Shown piece after piece: positions 53,248 to 64,000 of a stretch of DNA of 64,000 nt (positions are counted from its first letter, which is position 1; each line of letters starts with the position of its first letter). The stretch is from Argentina anserina. Taxonomy: Eukaryota; Streptophyta; Magnoliopsida; Rosales; Rosaceae. A program made the position numbers and the translations under genes. The DNA is taken from contig NC_065874.1 of NCBI RefSeq assembly GCF_933775445.1, positions 6,033,001-6,097,000 of the forward strand, written 5' to 3'. Below the pieces are notes generated by a model. That model made no database searches. It saw only the letters and a list, made by a program, of their open reading frames with translations, and was not told the origin of the DNA.

Positions 53248-55340
53248 TGGCCTCATCTATAGCGGATCTCTTGACTGGAAAGCTTGTATCAGTTCTTGAG
53301 AATGAAGGAACCGCCATAGCCGATGTCCATGATGAAGTTGATAAGATAAAGGAGGAGTTAGGCATGAAAGCTTTCTTAAAGGATGCGGAGGCCAACAAAC
53401 CAAAAAATGTTGGAGAGGAATTGTGGGTTGCAAGAATCAGAGACTAGGCCCATGATGTTGAAGATATCATTGATGAATTTTTGTACCACATGTATAGGGA
53501 GCCAATTGGGGCCGATTCTCAAGGATACTACGCAAAAACATTCGCACTCCAAATAATATTTGGTATAGGCATAAAATTGCAAAGAAGCTGAAGAAGATTA
53601 CTGAAATGATCAAAGTCATTTCAGAGATGAATCAAAGGTACGGTGTTGGTTTGATATGAGGAGCAACTTCATCTGAAGATATTCAGAAACCGTGGCAAAA
53701 CCAAACAGCGTCCTCATTTTTCATTACGGAAAATGGACTAGTTGGCATTGAAGACAAGAAGCAAATACTAAAGGGATGACTTTTGGATGAAGAGCAAGAC
53801 CAAACTGTTAAATCTATGGTTGGCATGGGAGGGTTTGGAAATACGACTTTAGTTGCCAAGACCTTCAAGAATAAAAACATAAATAGACATTTGATTGTTA
53901 TGCATGGATTACCGTTTCCCAAACTTATAATGAGGGACACCTGCTTTAAAACTTGATCAAGGAATTCCACAAATCAAGGAAGGAGGATATCTTTGCAAAT
54001 TTGGATGTCATGAGCTCCATATAATTGAAAGAGATGCTGATCAACTAGCTAGAGTCCAAAAGATACCTAGTTGTTCTAGACGACGTGTGAGATATAAAAG
54101 TTTGGCGAGAAATAAAGGTATCACTTGAAGATAGGCAACTCGAAAGTCAAATCATAGTTAGTTGATCATTTTCGAGTTGCCTATCTTCAAGTGATACCTT
54201 TATTTCTCGCCAAACTTTTATATCTCACACGTCGTCTAGAACAACTAGGTATCTTTTGGACTCCAACTAGTTGATCAACATCTCTTTCAATTATATGGGG
54301 CTCATGGCATCCAAATTTGCAAAGATATTCTCATTCCTTGATTTGTGGAATTCCTTGATCAAGCTTTAAAGCATGTGTCTCTCATTATAAGTTTGGGAAA
54401 CGGTAATCAATGCATAACAATCAAATGTCTATTTATGTTTTTATTCTTGAAGGTCTTGGCAACTAAAGTCGTATTTCCAAACCCTCCCGTGCCAACCATA
54501 GATTTAACAGTTTGGTCTTGCTCTTCATCCAAAAGTTATCCCTTTAGTATTTGCTTCTTGTCTTCAATGCCAACTAGTTCGTTTTCCGTAATGAAAAATG
54601 AGGACGCTGCTTGGTTTTGCCACGGTTTCTGAATATCTTCAGATGAAGTTGCTCCTCATATCAAGCCAACACCGTACCTTTGATTCCTCTCTGAAATGGC
54701 TTTGATCATTTCAGTAATCTTCTTCAGCATCTTTGCAATTTTATGCCTATACCAAATATTACTTGGAGCGAGAATGGTTTTGCGTAGTATCCTTGAGAAT
54801 CGACCCCCAGTTGGCTCCCTATACATGTGGTACAAAAATTTATCAATGATATCTTCAACATCATGGGCCAAGTCTCTGATTCTTGCAAACCACAATGATA
54901 TCTTCAACATCATGGGCCAATTCATCAATGCTATCTACAAAAAGTTGAGATGCACGACCTTATGCGAGAACTTACTTTGTCGACTGCCATAATAGAAAAG
55001 GTTGGTTATGTATGCGACGGTGGGCAAGTAATGGAAGAGATGTCAACCCGTCGACTATCAATTCACAAATTAAAAGGAGAAATCAAACCAGGCCTGGGTA
55101 TGTAAAGAATTGTTCTCTTCTTGTATTTGCAACTTACATGTCCACATTATCAGATGCACTGCTTTCACAATTCAAATTGTTAAGCACTCTCGACTTGGAG
55201 GATGTCCAAATCGATAATTTGTGAGATGCAATTGTTTACTTGTTCAATTTGTGATATCTAAACCTGAAGGGCTGCTCTCTAATTCAAGAAGTTCTTGAGT
55301 CTATTTGGCATGTAAGAATGTTAGATTGAAATGTCACCAC
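53248..55340 (+). pseudogene. CC-NB-ARC-LRR (RPM1-like) resistance pseudogene
   Basis: A coiled-coil start MASSIADLLTGKLVSVLENE is open for 67 codons. A TAG at 53446-53448 then interrupts ARIRD.AHDVEDIID, followed by frameshifts and more stops. An NB-ARC P-loop relic reads GMGGFGNTTL near 53825-53850; the essential Lys of GK(T/S)T is Asn. From about 54945 a separate segment reads MHDLMRELTLSTAIIEKVG, VMEEMSTRRLSIHK and STLDLEDVQIDNL, the end of NB-ARC and the first LRRs. Between them the middle is replaced by an inverted copy of the CC/NB-ARC part (54168-54890). The gene cannot make a working receptor. Confidence 0.85.
53428..54890. repeat. Large inverted repeat (about 720-bp arms, about 20-bp spacer) within the NLR pseudogene
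   Basis: The left arm 53428-54150 and the right arm 54168-54890 are inverse copies. On comparable 95-codon frames in each arm, 88 residues match. The centre lies near 54159, between AGGCAACTCGAAA and TTTTCGAGTTGCC. Both arms carry the Asn-for-Lys P-loop change. The left arm has the TAG at 53446; the right arm keeps Leu there. Confidence 0.9.
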
Positions 55341-55989
55341 TTAATTTACCAGTTTTCATTGTAATAAAGATTCGGTATCCATATCGACCACTTTGAGTAA
55401 CATCTTCTGTGCTTGCAATTGTTTTGTGTGTTGCTGTGTTGTGCTTCTTCTTGTTGCTATTGTTTTTCTGGGACTTCGCCTTGACGAAAACGTTCAAGTC
55501 CTCAAACAGGGACATAGATAGTTTCGTAAAGCTTAAGTTCCGTAGAGAAGCTTTGAAACCTCTAAGAGTAACTTCACCAGGTTATAGAAGCTATTTTATT
55601 TCCTCAAAACTTGACGTCTTTATTTTGTTAACTACCCATTCAAATATTATTTTCTGAGATTAGCTGCTTCTTCTTCTTTTTTTAGTAGAATTCTGAGATT
55701 AGCTATGAATACCACTTAGTATGAGTATATATTTTTCCAGTTACAATATTTTAAGGCCCATGCAAACCCACAAATCACACAGAAATCTTACAATGATGCG
55801 AAGTGTAAATACACGAAGCTAATACTAAACAGGCCAAGGAATTGTGGTTATACATTACAAGAGAAGCTCATTTTTTTTATATGGGGAAAAACATCCACTT
55901 CCTCGCGAGGTGATGCATAAGAATGTAGTATCAAGTATCAATACATCACAAGGGTTTAGGGGGTATTTATGCCAACGTCAGTCACGAGT
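55341..55989. other. Intergenic and 3' flank of gamma-SNAP
   Basis: T-rich, with no recognisable gene. The 82-codon plus frame at 55409-55657 is hydrophobic only by composition. Confidence 0.45.
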
Positions 55990-58900
55990 TTATGTAAGGT
56001 CATTTTCATCCAATTCCTCTTGCTCCTTGGACACATTTGTCTTTAGCCCACTGACATCACCTGTAGGCAGTTTCCTGGCGAGTCTGATGACCTGCATTCA
56101 TTTCAGTTTAGTAAAACTAATGTGAAACCAGACATATTTGCAGAACAGAATAGCAAAATCATTCAAAATCGTATAGGTTTAATTCAACATCCCTATGGCA
56201 GTGGCATATCCTAGACTAATGCTGAACCAATAATGGTAGAGAACCAAGCATATGCATTACCATGTGATCAAGATGAGAAACTGCACTTGACTGAGCAATG
56301 CGTTTAATTTCTTCAACAACACCTTCAGTGTATGCGGAAAGAAGTTTACTAGCACATCTGCCATGATCATTGCCCAAAAAAGCATCGACCCTACACAGGA
56401 AAAGAAGTTGGCGTATAATCATGTAGGTAGTACTTACCAGCAAAACGGATATCACATGTATAGAGAATTTCACATGAGTATAAATAACCACAACCTCTCA
56501 TGTCATCATTCTAGGATCTTTATATAGATGCAGCTCAGGTAGACGATAAATTTTTTCATATGAAAAGAAACTAGCATCTGGTAAATTTGATATAAAATTA
56601 TAAATATACATAATACCCACAATTTTGGGTTCTGCCTCGAAAAATTGCCTATTAGTAAATAAGTCTGATGTATAACAGTAAGAACACATAAGTACAAGAC
56701 CACAATGTATTGCTTATACCAGAAGTTTCAGTTAAGAGTTTTTACTTACTGGGAGCAATCGTTGTAACATTTCTCTGCTTGCTTGATGTCATGAATATAC
56801 AGGTATATGATAATTGCACTTAGATATGCCTGATGCAACAAGGTTATTAAATTAACGTCTTCATAAATATCTTATAACTATGGAATTAAAAATAGACTGA
56901 AACTAAAAAAAAACAGATAACAACATTAATAATGCAACAGCTTAATCTCCCATATGCAGATGCTAGTTAGTATTTGACTGTATACAAAGAGAAGCAGTCA
57001 TCACACGACAATTTGATTCTTTTACACAACAATTTGCTTCTCGTTAATAGATTACTTCAGTAGAATTGCAGAACTGGGAACAGCTGTTGATTTAAACCTT
57101 TACACATAGTTGCATTCTAATTGAAATATTCCGTTGAATTAGTTTCATTGCAACAACAAGGATGAAGACGTCACGGAGAAACAAGGATGCAACAACATGT
57201 ACAGTCTCTAGAAACTTAGTTGCAAATTTTTCCTTCTTAGAAGTTTCTACTTCACGGAGAACACGAGTCTCTTTTTCAGGCTTTAGACCTCTATGTAGCA
57301 TAGGTACTTCATCAAAGGAGCCATTTTTACATTGTATTCATATCAGAAACCAGTACTTCTAAATTAGTCCAAAAGAACACTAGAAAAATGGTAAAGGATA
57401 GTGTCACGGGAAACAATTCCAATAGCATAGAACCGAAAGATAAATGTGCAAAAAGCAATCTGTTCGCACCTTGCACTGGCTATGAGTAGCATTGCATTTA
57501 TCAGCTGCTAACCCCCATCTCAACAGAAAAGCCGCAGCATCTGTATACCTGTAAATAATTGAAGCAATAATTTGTAGATCACCAGCAATAAGAAAAAACT
57601 CGTAAGAAAACTGTTGACTCTAATGTACTAGAAAACACCAAATATATAACGTGATTATACCACTTTGTGGTAGTGGAGCATTAATATTCCCTTTTCCTGA
57701 AAAATAAACCTATAAAACTCAATTTCTCAACACATTAGCCTCAATTGCTGAGATATCTATGCTGATATAAGCCACTACATGCTGCATCTTCTTAATAAAG
57801 TAAAGTGACAATTGAATAATAATAATAATAATAACAATAATAATAATAATCGGTATATCAATAAATCTTACTTCTGAAGTTTTATATAAGCACTAGTAAC
57901 ATCTCGATATAGATCAAAGGCCATTTGCTCTTTGCCATCGTCTTCAAGAATAGTGCATGCCTCAATGTAAAGTTGAATAGCTTCTTCAGGCACATGATCT
58001 TCAAGCGCACTGTAGTAAATTTTAACATATCAAATGGTTTAGAATAGACAAGCACATTTAAACCGTAAGAGGAACAAACTACAACAGAGCACAAAAGAGG
58101 CCAAACCTCTCTAGCCTAACCACCATTCTAGTGTATGCACATATATGAGAGAAAAAAAGACGTGGGAACTCTCAAATAAACAAAGGTTTTTCTAGATCAG
58201 GTACCTCCCAGTATGTGTGTGCGCGTGCAAATTCACTGTAATCAAAGCTCAACATTCTTTTTTTTTTAAATGAATAATTATTTAAAATAAAAAATAATTC
58301 TTCCAATTGTCAAGAACTCCCAAGTACATGTCAAAATCAATCAATTCCTTGCAAGTAAACTAACAGTTTTGGACCAACACGAGACCCCTAATATAAAAAG
58401 CTACAAGAAGAAGAGAGTGAACAATGTCTTTACCGGGCTCCTTTTGCAAGAGCATCTGATGCAGGCTGTGCTCTTCCACAGACTGTGTATAGTTCCGATG
58501 CCCTTCTGTAAAAATCAGCAACTTCATTCCACTTGCCTAACTCTTTTGCAAGAGCAGCAGCAGACTCCATATGCTTTGCAGCATCCCAGGGTCTGATTCC
58601 AGAGTAAAGGATATAGCAAGACGAAATTCACACAGATCATCAAACAAAACCACTTAATATAAATGAGGATACGAAGAGATCAGCTCTTGTCCTTTTGATG
58701 CTTTTTCGAGCGCCTCCTTTGCTTTCTCATAATCCTTAGCAATCCTAAACCCATTGGCTACACAGAAACATTTTACTAAGAACAAATCCCCATCAAGCAA
58801 GAAAATTTCTGAGATGCATAGTGCATTTGTACCCGCTTGTTCATACAGAAGAGTAGCGCTCTCCCAATCAGCATTCCACCTTGTAAAACTGAGCTTTGTC

Positions 58901-59350
58901 CTAAAACATGGGGAATTCAACTTCAGAATAAGAACTAAAACTCTTATGCTTGAGGACTGAATTTTACTTCAATGATCAAGATTCAAAAGACAAAATCTTT
59001 GTCCTCATCACAAATTCACCAACTTCATATTACTGAAAACTTTAAGTTGATGAATGATCCAAGTACAATTCATCCAATTTCATACTTCCCCGATAACCAA
59101 AACAAATTTGCAATCTTGATCGAGTAAAACATCAATCTTGAACTAACAATTCTTAAAGAAACGAATAAGAAAAACGATTTTCAACTCCTACCCAATACGT
59201 TACTTCACAAACCCAACCCAAAGCACTAGATAATGTCTCAAATGTTTGAGATTTTTTCACAGAACAGTAGTGGGTTCTGGAAAACTGCATCAAATTGCAT
59301 AGACATGACCCACAAACCTACAATAAAAGAAACTGAGGAATGATAACAGT

Positions 59351-59397
<47 letters not shown>

Positions 59398-59446
59398 ACA
59401 GCTTATCGGCTTTGGCCATGAGCTTGTTTGGATCGGAACCCGCCAT
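55990..59446 (-). CDS. Gamma-soluble NSF attachment protein (gamma-SNAP)
   Basis: Nine exons on the minus strand: 59446-59400, 58900-58833, 58757-58673, 58592-58434, 58009-57872, 57548-57470, 56829-56750, 56390-56261 and 56091-55990. They join in frame to 295 residues, close to the Arabidopsis protein's 291. SNAPs bridge SNARE complexes to the NSF ATPase for disassembly after membrane fusion. The fold is a TPR-like helical solenoid. Visible blocks are MAGSDPNKLMAKADKL, TKLSFTRWNADWESATLLYE, NGFRIAKDYEKAKEALEKAS, PWDAAKHMESAAALAKELGK, HVPEEAIQLYIEACTILEDD, YTDAAAFLLRWGLAADKCNA and VDAFLGNDHGRC. The tail is acidic (EQEELDENDLT), shorter than the C-terminal helix of alpha-SNAP. A long GA microsatellite sits just inside intron 1. 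Confidence 0.93.
57815..57850. repeat. (AAT)n microsatellite in a gamma-SNAP intron
   Basis: AATAATAATAATAATAACAATAATAATAATAAT with one AAC interruption, 20 bases beyond the exon 5 donor at 57871. Likely polymorphic. Confidence 0.85.
59353..59394. repeat. (GA)n microsatellite at the start of gamma-SNAP intron 1
   Basis: About 20 GA units on the plus strand, so CT repeats in the transcript. The run starts about 4 bases after the donor GTCAGT (59399-59394) of exon 1. Confidence 0.9.
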
Positions 59447-60185
59447 GATCGAATCGCTTGCTTACTCAGTTGTCACTGGTTTATGTTCTTTTTAGTTTCA
59501 ACAGCGCACACTTTGAATCTGTTTGATAGTTTTGTTTTGGCAGAGGTGGTTTCCGCTTTCAACTAATGTCGTTGCAAAGTTCCACTACGACACTACGTAC
59601 CCTCCATCAAATTTGTTTTTCCCAATTGTACATATTTCTACTTATTTTTACCTAATTTGTTACTCGTGTACTAATTTTGCCAAGATGAAGTTAAAAGGGA
59701 TATGTTTGTAAAATTAGGGACTGAAATGATGAATGTCTTTCATCATGTGTTTGGTTTCATTATCATCAGCATAAATTTATTTGCACACACAAATGTTTGG
59801 TTCGTTGATAGGCAAATTGCACAGAAGCTTATACGAATGAACTTTAAAAAAAAAATTAATACTGTCAATTGCATAATAGACTAATGATCATGATTTAGTA
59901 TTGTTTCTACATATTCTAAGAGTTGTGGTATTGATTCACCTAATGAGCTTCTAAACCTTTCTTCCAACACATCTCTTGCTTCTTCAAAGTCGAGTCAAAC
60001 ACTTTTGTCTCTGCTGTCTGGAATTGGGAATGGGCATGACTCATGTATTAGGTTCATGGTAGAAGTAACATGCAAGCAATGAGCACCAACCACAATGAAC
60101 CCAAACTACACTTCACTCTCTCCTTTCCACACCTATATAAACTTCTTAAATCCTCATCCTCTGATCACCATCTCCTAGTGTTGTA
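59447..60185. other. Divergent intergenic region between gamma-SNAP and the first proline-rich gene
   Basis: It holds both promoters. Short plus-strand frames at 59523-59884 have no recognisable content. Confidence 0.5.
60134..60141 (+). promoter_or_regulatory. TATA box of the proline-rich gene
   Basis: TATATAAA lies 52 bases upstream of the ATG at 60186, in a context CACCTATATAAACTTC typical of plant core promoters. Confidence 0.65.
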
Positions 60186-60689
60186 ATGGCTTACAGTCTC
60201 AGTAGCACTTTCATGTGCTTGCTCTTCCTTGCTTCATTGCTTTGCAGCTTTCACGCATGCTTAGCCTCTCGCCTCTTGCCGGAATCAAAAGAGTCATTAG
60301 CAAAAGAATTAGGACTCGACTCTTCCTCACTTTTCCAGCCAAGTAACCAAGCACTGCCAACATTCCAAAACCACATGCTGATTCCAAATCCAAACCCAGC
60401 GTTGCCAACATTACAAGACCACATGCCATTTCCAAATCCAAACCCACCACTGCCAACATTCAAAGATAACATGCCAATTCCAACGAACCCTGTTTTTCGA
60501 GGACTTCCTGGACTTCCTCGACTACCTCCACTACCCTCACTACCTCCACTGCCTCCAATTCCACCAAACCCTTTCTTTCCTCCCTATTATAATCCTTATA
60601 TTCATGCTATACCACCAATACCAGGCTATGCAAAGAAAGCTTCAGATTCAGCTGTTTCAACCGATGGAGCAATCACAGCAACCCCATGA
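60186..60689 (+). CDS. Small secreted proline-rich protein, unknown role
   Basis: A single exon of 167 residues. Residues 1-27 (MAYSLSSTFMCLLFLASLLC and on to ACLAS) form a signal peptide. After a short acidic spacer come three 15-17-residue repeats of the form LPTFQNHMLIPNPNPA at about 57-103. Next is a Pro-Leu block GLPGLPRLPPLPSLPPLPPI and a Tyr/Pro stretch PPYYNPYIHAIPPIPGY. It fits the loose class of hydroxyproline-rich wall proteins, but no defined family is recognised. The start is supported by the TATA box and the signal peptide. It faces another proline-rich gene 960 bases downstream on the other strand. Confidence 0.75.
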   Translation: MAYSLSSTFMCLLFLASLLCSFHACLASRLLPESKESLAKELGLDSSSLFQPSNQALPTFQNHMLIPNPNPALPTLQDHMPFPNPNPPLPTFKDNMPIPTNPVFRGLPGLPRLPPLPSLPPLPPIPPNPFFPPYYNPYIHAIPPIPGYAKKASDSAVSTDGAITATP

Positions 60690-61649
60690 AGTAGCCTTTG
60701 TTTACGTACATGCGTGTTTGTGTTGGCTAGAATACACAAAACAGCAGTATGATTTAGACTTCATTGATGGAGATGTAAATCTATTACATCTAGCGAGTTG
60801 CATGTAGCCCCTCAAAGTTTTAACAATAAACAATAGCCATCTTTTCAGCTGTTTTTGTGGCTCACTGTTCCTTCATTTTTTTTATTTGTCTGGAACCGTT
60901 GCTTATTGTTCCTTAACATAACAGAGCGCTCATTCACTCGTGTTAAATTTTTCCATAACATTGTGGGCTTGTGGCTCATTGTTTCTATTACTATAGAGTA
61001 TAGACTATAGTTCGATAATAGTTGAACAAAGTGGAGGCACAAATGCGCACAATTCTCTTCAGCATCGGGAATGGCCTTGCAATAAGTTTCTTTAATGGTC
61101 ATTAGTCTCATTACAGAAACTTGTTGCTAAGGTCATTCCCGATGCCGACGACGGCGACGACTCCCAACGAGCATTGTGCCTCCCCACTGTTTCAACTAAT
61201 ATTGAACTATCGACGATTTAAAGGACCTAATTAACTTGCAAAAGCAAAATATTCCAGATTATAACAACTAAGAGCAACCTTAAATAGTCTTTTAGTACCA
61301 CAATGTTTTACTGCAAGCAACTACTCAAATTAAGTTGAGAAACAGCGCTGAAATGGGTTAGATTACTAATTAGATAGGTAAACCTAGGCGGCCAGGATCT
61401 AATGTGACCAAGCATTGAAATTACTTATTCACGAAAACGATCCAAGAATTTAACAACACAACTAGTGCAAGGTTAGATTTCTTACATTGAAGTGGACAGT
61501 AAATACAGCAAACTACTAAACTCCATTCAAGAACTTAAGGTTACAATCCAGAGAACTACATGAACTTGATGAGCACATGCATGCACGTACAAATGGTACA
61601 ATTATACTGACAGAGTACACAAAAGCAGGTTCATTTTAACTTGGGAAAC
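60690..61649. other. Convergent intergenic region
   Basis: 3' flanks of the two proline-rich genes, with AATAAACAATAG near 60825 as a likely polyadenylation signal for the plus-strand gene. Nothing else was recognised. Confidence 0.5.
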
Positions 61650-62132
61650 TTATGCAGGAGGAGAGAAGAAGGGATTGTTAGGAATGTTGAAAGGAGGAAA
61701 TGGTGGGAAGTTGGGAATGGATGGGAAAGGAAATGGAGGTAGTGGTGGGAAATTAGGAATCTCAACTGGCGGTGTGAATGGGTTTTGTGGAAATGGAAAT
61801 GGGGGAGGTAGAAATGGAATATTTCCTGGAATTTGTGGTGTAAATGGTAGTTGGGGAATTGGTAATGGGGGTGTATATGGAAAATTTCCAGGAGTTTGTG
61901 GTGTTAATGGAATTTCAGGAATAGGTGGTGGATTCTTCATCTCATCCAACTCTATCTTAACTTTTGCAGGCTGCTCCTCCATCATCACCTTTCCAATTTC
62001 AGCAGTCTCCTCTTGGGTTGGTTTTGGTGTCTCGGACTGTAAGCGACGTGCTTGAACATGAAGAGTATCTAAGGCGAAAATCAAACTCAACATGAAAATG
62101 AGACGCAAGTAACCGATTTTGCAAGTAGCCAT
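61650..62132 (-). CDS. Small secreted proline-rich protein, unknown role
   Basis: A single exon of 160 residues when started at 62132 (MATCKIGYLRLIFMLSLIFA). The in-frame ATG at 62147 would add five residues. The TATATAA box at about 62170-62176 puts the transcription start near 62145, and the context AGAATGGCT at 62132 is good, so the shorter form is preferred. A signal peptide covers about residues 1-28, followed by an acidic Glu/Lys region with EMKNPPPIPEIPL. The tail is a Phe/Pro/Asn-rich low-complexity run with IPGNIPFLPPPFPFP, IPNFPPLPPFPF and NIPNNPFFSPP. It resembles the opposite-strand neighbour in plan but not in repeat sequence. Family not recognised. Confidence 0.72.
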   Translation of the reverse strand: MATCKIGYLRLIFMLSLIFALDTLHVQARRLQSETPKPTQEETAEIGKVMMEEQPAKVKIELDEMKNPPPIPEIPLTPQTPGNFPYTPPLPIPQLPFTPQIPGNIPFLPPPFPFPQNPFTPPVEIPNFPPLPPFPFPSIPNFPPFPPFNIPNNPFFSPPA

Positions 62133-62147
62133 TCTGATGGACATCAT

Positions 62148-62868
62148 GGAAAGCTCAAAGCTTGAGTGGTTATATAGAGAAAGATATGTATGAAGCTATG
62201 AAGAAGACTTGGACAGGTATTGAAAGTGGAAGCTACCAGAATGAATGTGCATGGCCCTTGATGATCGTGCCCTAGCTATTCCCATTAGAGAAGAGGAGTA
62301 ACTGAGGAGACAAGAAATGCAGAGTTTTAGAGGCTGTGATGGTATATATAGTCGGAGAAGGCTTGAATTGAGTGCCATCCATATCTCCATGCATCAGTTG
62401 GTGCTGATTTACATGTGTCATGATATTTAACCAATTCTTCCATGTGTCTCTTCAACACTTGTTTTCACGCATGCGCAGCGTCGACACTACCATAAATTCC
62501 TCGATCAGACTTGGTAGTTAATATAAGAGCATGTCATTAAATTTTACCAGAGTTGTTTACTGTATGTTACTGCATGCTGCCCAAGTCTCTATAGACTATA
62601 GAGGAATAAAATCTGAGAAAGATGGCAATTATGCACGCTTTGAAAGAAATTAAAAAAGAAATTTGTACAGCGAGAGCGAGAGAGAGAGAGAGAGAGTAAA
62701 CGTTGTTGATTAGTACAATTTACCACTGTATCTATACTACAGATACTTCAATATCTTACAAGATCATAGATTTACAATATAACGAATTAAAAAATGGTTA
62801 ATCACATCTTGCAAGCAAAAACTAAAGCCAACCAAAAAGAAAAAAACAAAGCACTTCATTCTCAAGCC
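62148..62868. other. Upstream region of the proline-rich gene and 3' flank of the subtilase
   Basis: A TATATATAG box on the minus strand near 62342 and the one at 62170 could both serve the proline-rich gene. A GA microsatellite is at about 62675-62696. The frame 62196-62390 has no recognisable content. Confidence 0.5.
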
Positions 62869-64000
62869 TTAGCTGTTAGTGGTAGTAGTATTATATGAGA
62901 TTTTGACAATGACAGACAAAGGAATATTGACAACATGACCTTGATTGCCAAACAATCCTATCCTTCCATAGCTAGCAGCAGTGTTGTTGCTCGTAGCATT
63001 GAAGAATACACTCAATACCTGTGTCTCCCCACTAGCAATGTAAAAATGTGATGGAGACACTTTAAGTGAAACTCCGAAAGGAGCACTCCAGCCAACACTA
63101 TAACTCTCATTTCCAGCAACGTTGATCACAGTTCTTAGAACAGTTCTAGACTGGTTAAGGTTTGCTATTGTTATAGATGGTAAATTCAGGTCTCCGGCAT
63201 TGATAGTAGAGTTATAAACCCAACAGCTCAGACCAGTGTAATTCAAAACCACAGGAGCTGATCCATTAATGCCACAAAGAAATGACATATAATTGTCATA
63301 ACCTACACCATAACATATGCATTTCAGACATGATAAGGTTAACCACATAAATTTCTAAATAAGGTAAGTTCTAAGATGAGGGTGTTATCTAACTTATGGA
63401 AAGAGATTGAGTAACTTACTGGAATCAAAAATCAATCCTGGATTTAGTGCTCCTGTAGCATTTACAAAACCACTACCCATGTCGAATGGCGTTGCTGGAG
63501 ATTGGTTCTGATCTGGAAAGGCATAAGCACGTTGAGCCATTATTGGACAACCAGTCTTGTCATATAGAGAAGCCGACGTTGAAAGGGCGGATGCAATGGC
63601 TGAAGGACTGAAATTGGGAAACTTCTGCTTAACCAGTGCAGCAAGACCGGCAACATGAGGAGCAGCCATACTTGTCCCTGACAACATTGCAAAGCTCTCA
63701 CCTGAAAGGTAGTCAATAGACACGTAACGTTATATAATATTGTTTTATAAGACAAGGAGAGCTTTGTTGTCACTTGTGAACCAACAAAGTTTCAGTGCGA
63801 GTATAAATCACTATAACTGTTACCAATTGTCTGCAATTTTACCTTGAAACTCAACTGAGTCTGCGCCCATAGAACTCCAAGCAGCCCAAATAGAGTTTCC
63901 AGGAGCTACCAAATTGGGTTTCATTATGTCTGCAATATCAAGAGAATTGTCTTCTGGATCCGGTCCTCTAGCAGAGTAATACATGACCTTTGGAGAAATA
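62869..64000 (-). CDS. Subtilisin-like serine protease, SBT2 group (partial, 3' exons)
   Basis: Three exons are visible: from the window edge to 63843, 63701-63420 and 63302-62869. The frame continues off the right side. The first reads YYSARGPDPEDNSLDIADIM and KPNLVAPGNSIWAAWSSMG. The second holds the catalytic Ser in ESFAMLSGTSMAAPHVAGLA. The last gives YDNYMSFLCGINGSAPVVLN and a fibronectin-III-like C-terminal domain with several N-x-S/T sites, ending ISYNTTTTNS. The YSARGPDPED...IWAAWSS pattern is that of plant SBT2 subtilases (SBT2.5/2.6), secreted proteases of the apoplast. The Asp and His of the triad, the prodomain and the signal peptide lie outside the window. No defect is seen in the visible part. 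Confidence 0.88.

Noticed and set aside
55409..55657. 82-codon hydrophobic plus-strand frame after the NLR relic
   Set aside because: Its hydrophobicity follows from T-rich DNA. It has no LRR or other pattern, and it lies in the 3' flank of gamma-SNAP.
62196..62390. A 64-codon minus-strand frame upstream of the second proline-rich gene
   Set aside because: It overlaps the probable promoter of that gene and shows no signal peptide or family feature.

Overview
The window is plant nuclear DNA. Its genes have many short introns with GT-AG borders, and the proteins (UDP-arabinose 4-epimerase, a UGT76-type glycosyltransferase, a CASP-like protein, an LSD1 zinc-finger protein, a PORR protein, a fasciclin-like protein, an SBT2 subtilase) belong to land-plant families. 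The spacing is that of a small, TE-rich eudicot genome. My best guess is Rosaceae (Fragaria/Rosa-like), from general resemblance only.

Layout. 1-4632: decayed Ty1-copia retrotransposon, with integrase and RT relics and a 3' LTR. 4633-8690: long gene-poor stretch with one promoter-like patch. 9720-13480 (+): UDP-arabinose 4-epimerase in 10 exons. 14217-16066 (+): UGT76-like glucosyltransferase. 16689-18691 (-): coatomer epsilon, with one GC-AG intron. 19673-20462 (-): CASP-like membrane protein, whose 3' end recurs as a relic at 28880-29330. 21871-23841 (-): LSD1/LOL zinc-finger protein. 24469-25680 (-): PORR organelle RNA-splicing-type protein. 26600-28300: GTGACA minisatellite in a probable DNA transposon. 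29508-30624 (-): kelch-like gene with a frameshift. 31374-33949: hAT-type element with an 8-bp target duplication, carrying a 504-bp tandem array of foldback units. 36216-40589 (+): JMJ14/15/18-type histone H3K4 demethylase with an in-frame TAG where I expect Tyr. 41383-42168 (-): proline-rich fasciclin-like protein.

From 44.9 to 55.4 kb the sequence is a TE and pseudogene graveyard: an LTR-like block, RPL27A and RPL19 retro-pseudogenes, an internally deleted hAT transposase, several decayed copies of one NLR promoter/5' exon, a MITE-like element, and an NLR pseudogene whose NB-ARC part is copied as a roughly 1.46-kb inverted repeat. The last 8 kb holds gamma-SNAP (55990-59446, -), two convergent small secreted proline-rich proteins (60186-60689 + and 61650-62132 -), and the 3' exons of an SBT2-type subtilase running off the right edge (62869-64000, -).

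The intact genes do not form one pathway. Several concern secretion and the cell wall: the epimerase makes UDP-arabinose in the Golgi, coatomer epsilon and gamma-SNAP serve vesicle traffic, and the fasciclin-like protein, proline-rich proteins and subtilase are secreted. I read this as ordinary plant gene order, not a cluster. The most unusual structures are the foldback array in the hAT element, the NLR hairpin with its duplicated promoters, and the premature stop in the demethylase. All exon borders were read by eye from splice sites, frame continuity and family resemblance. No alignment or database search was run.
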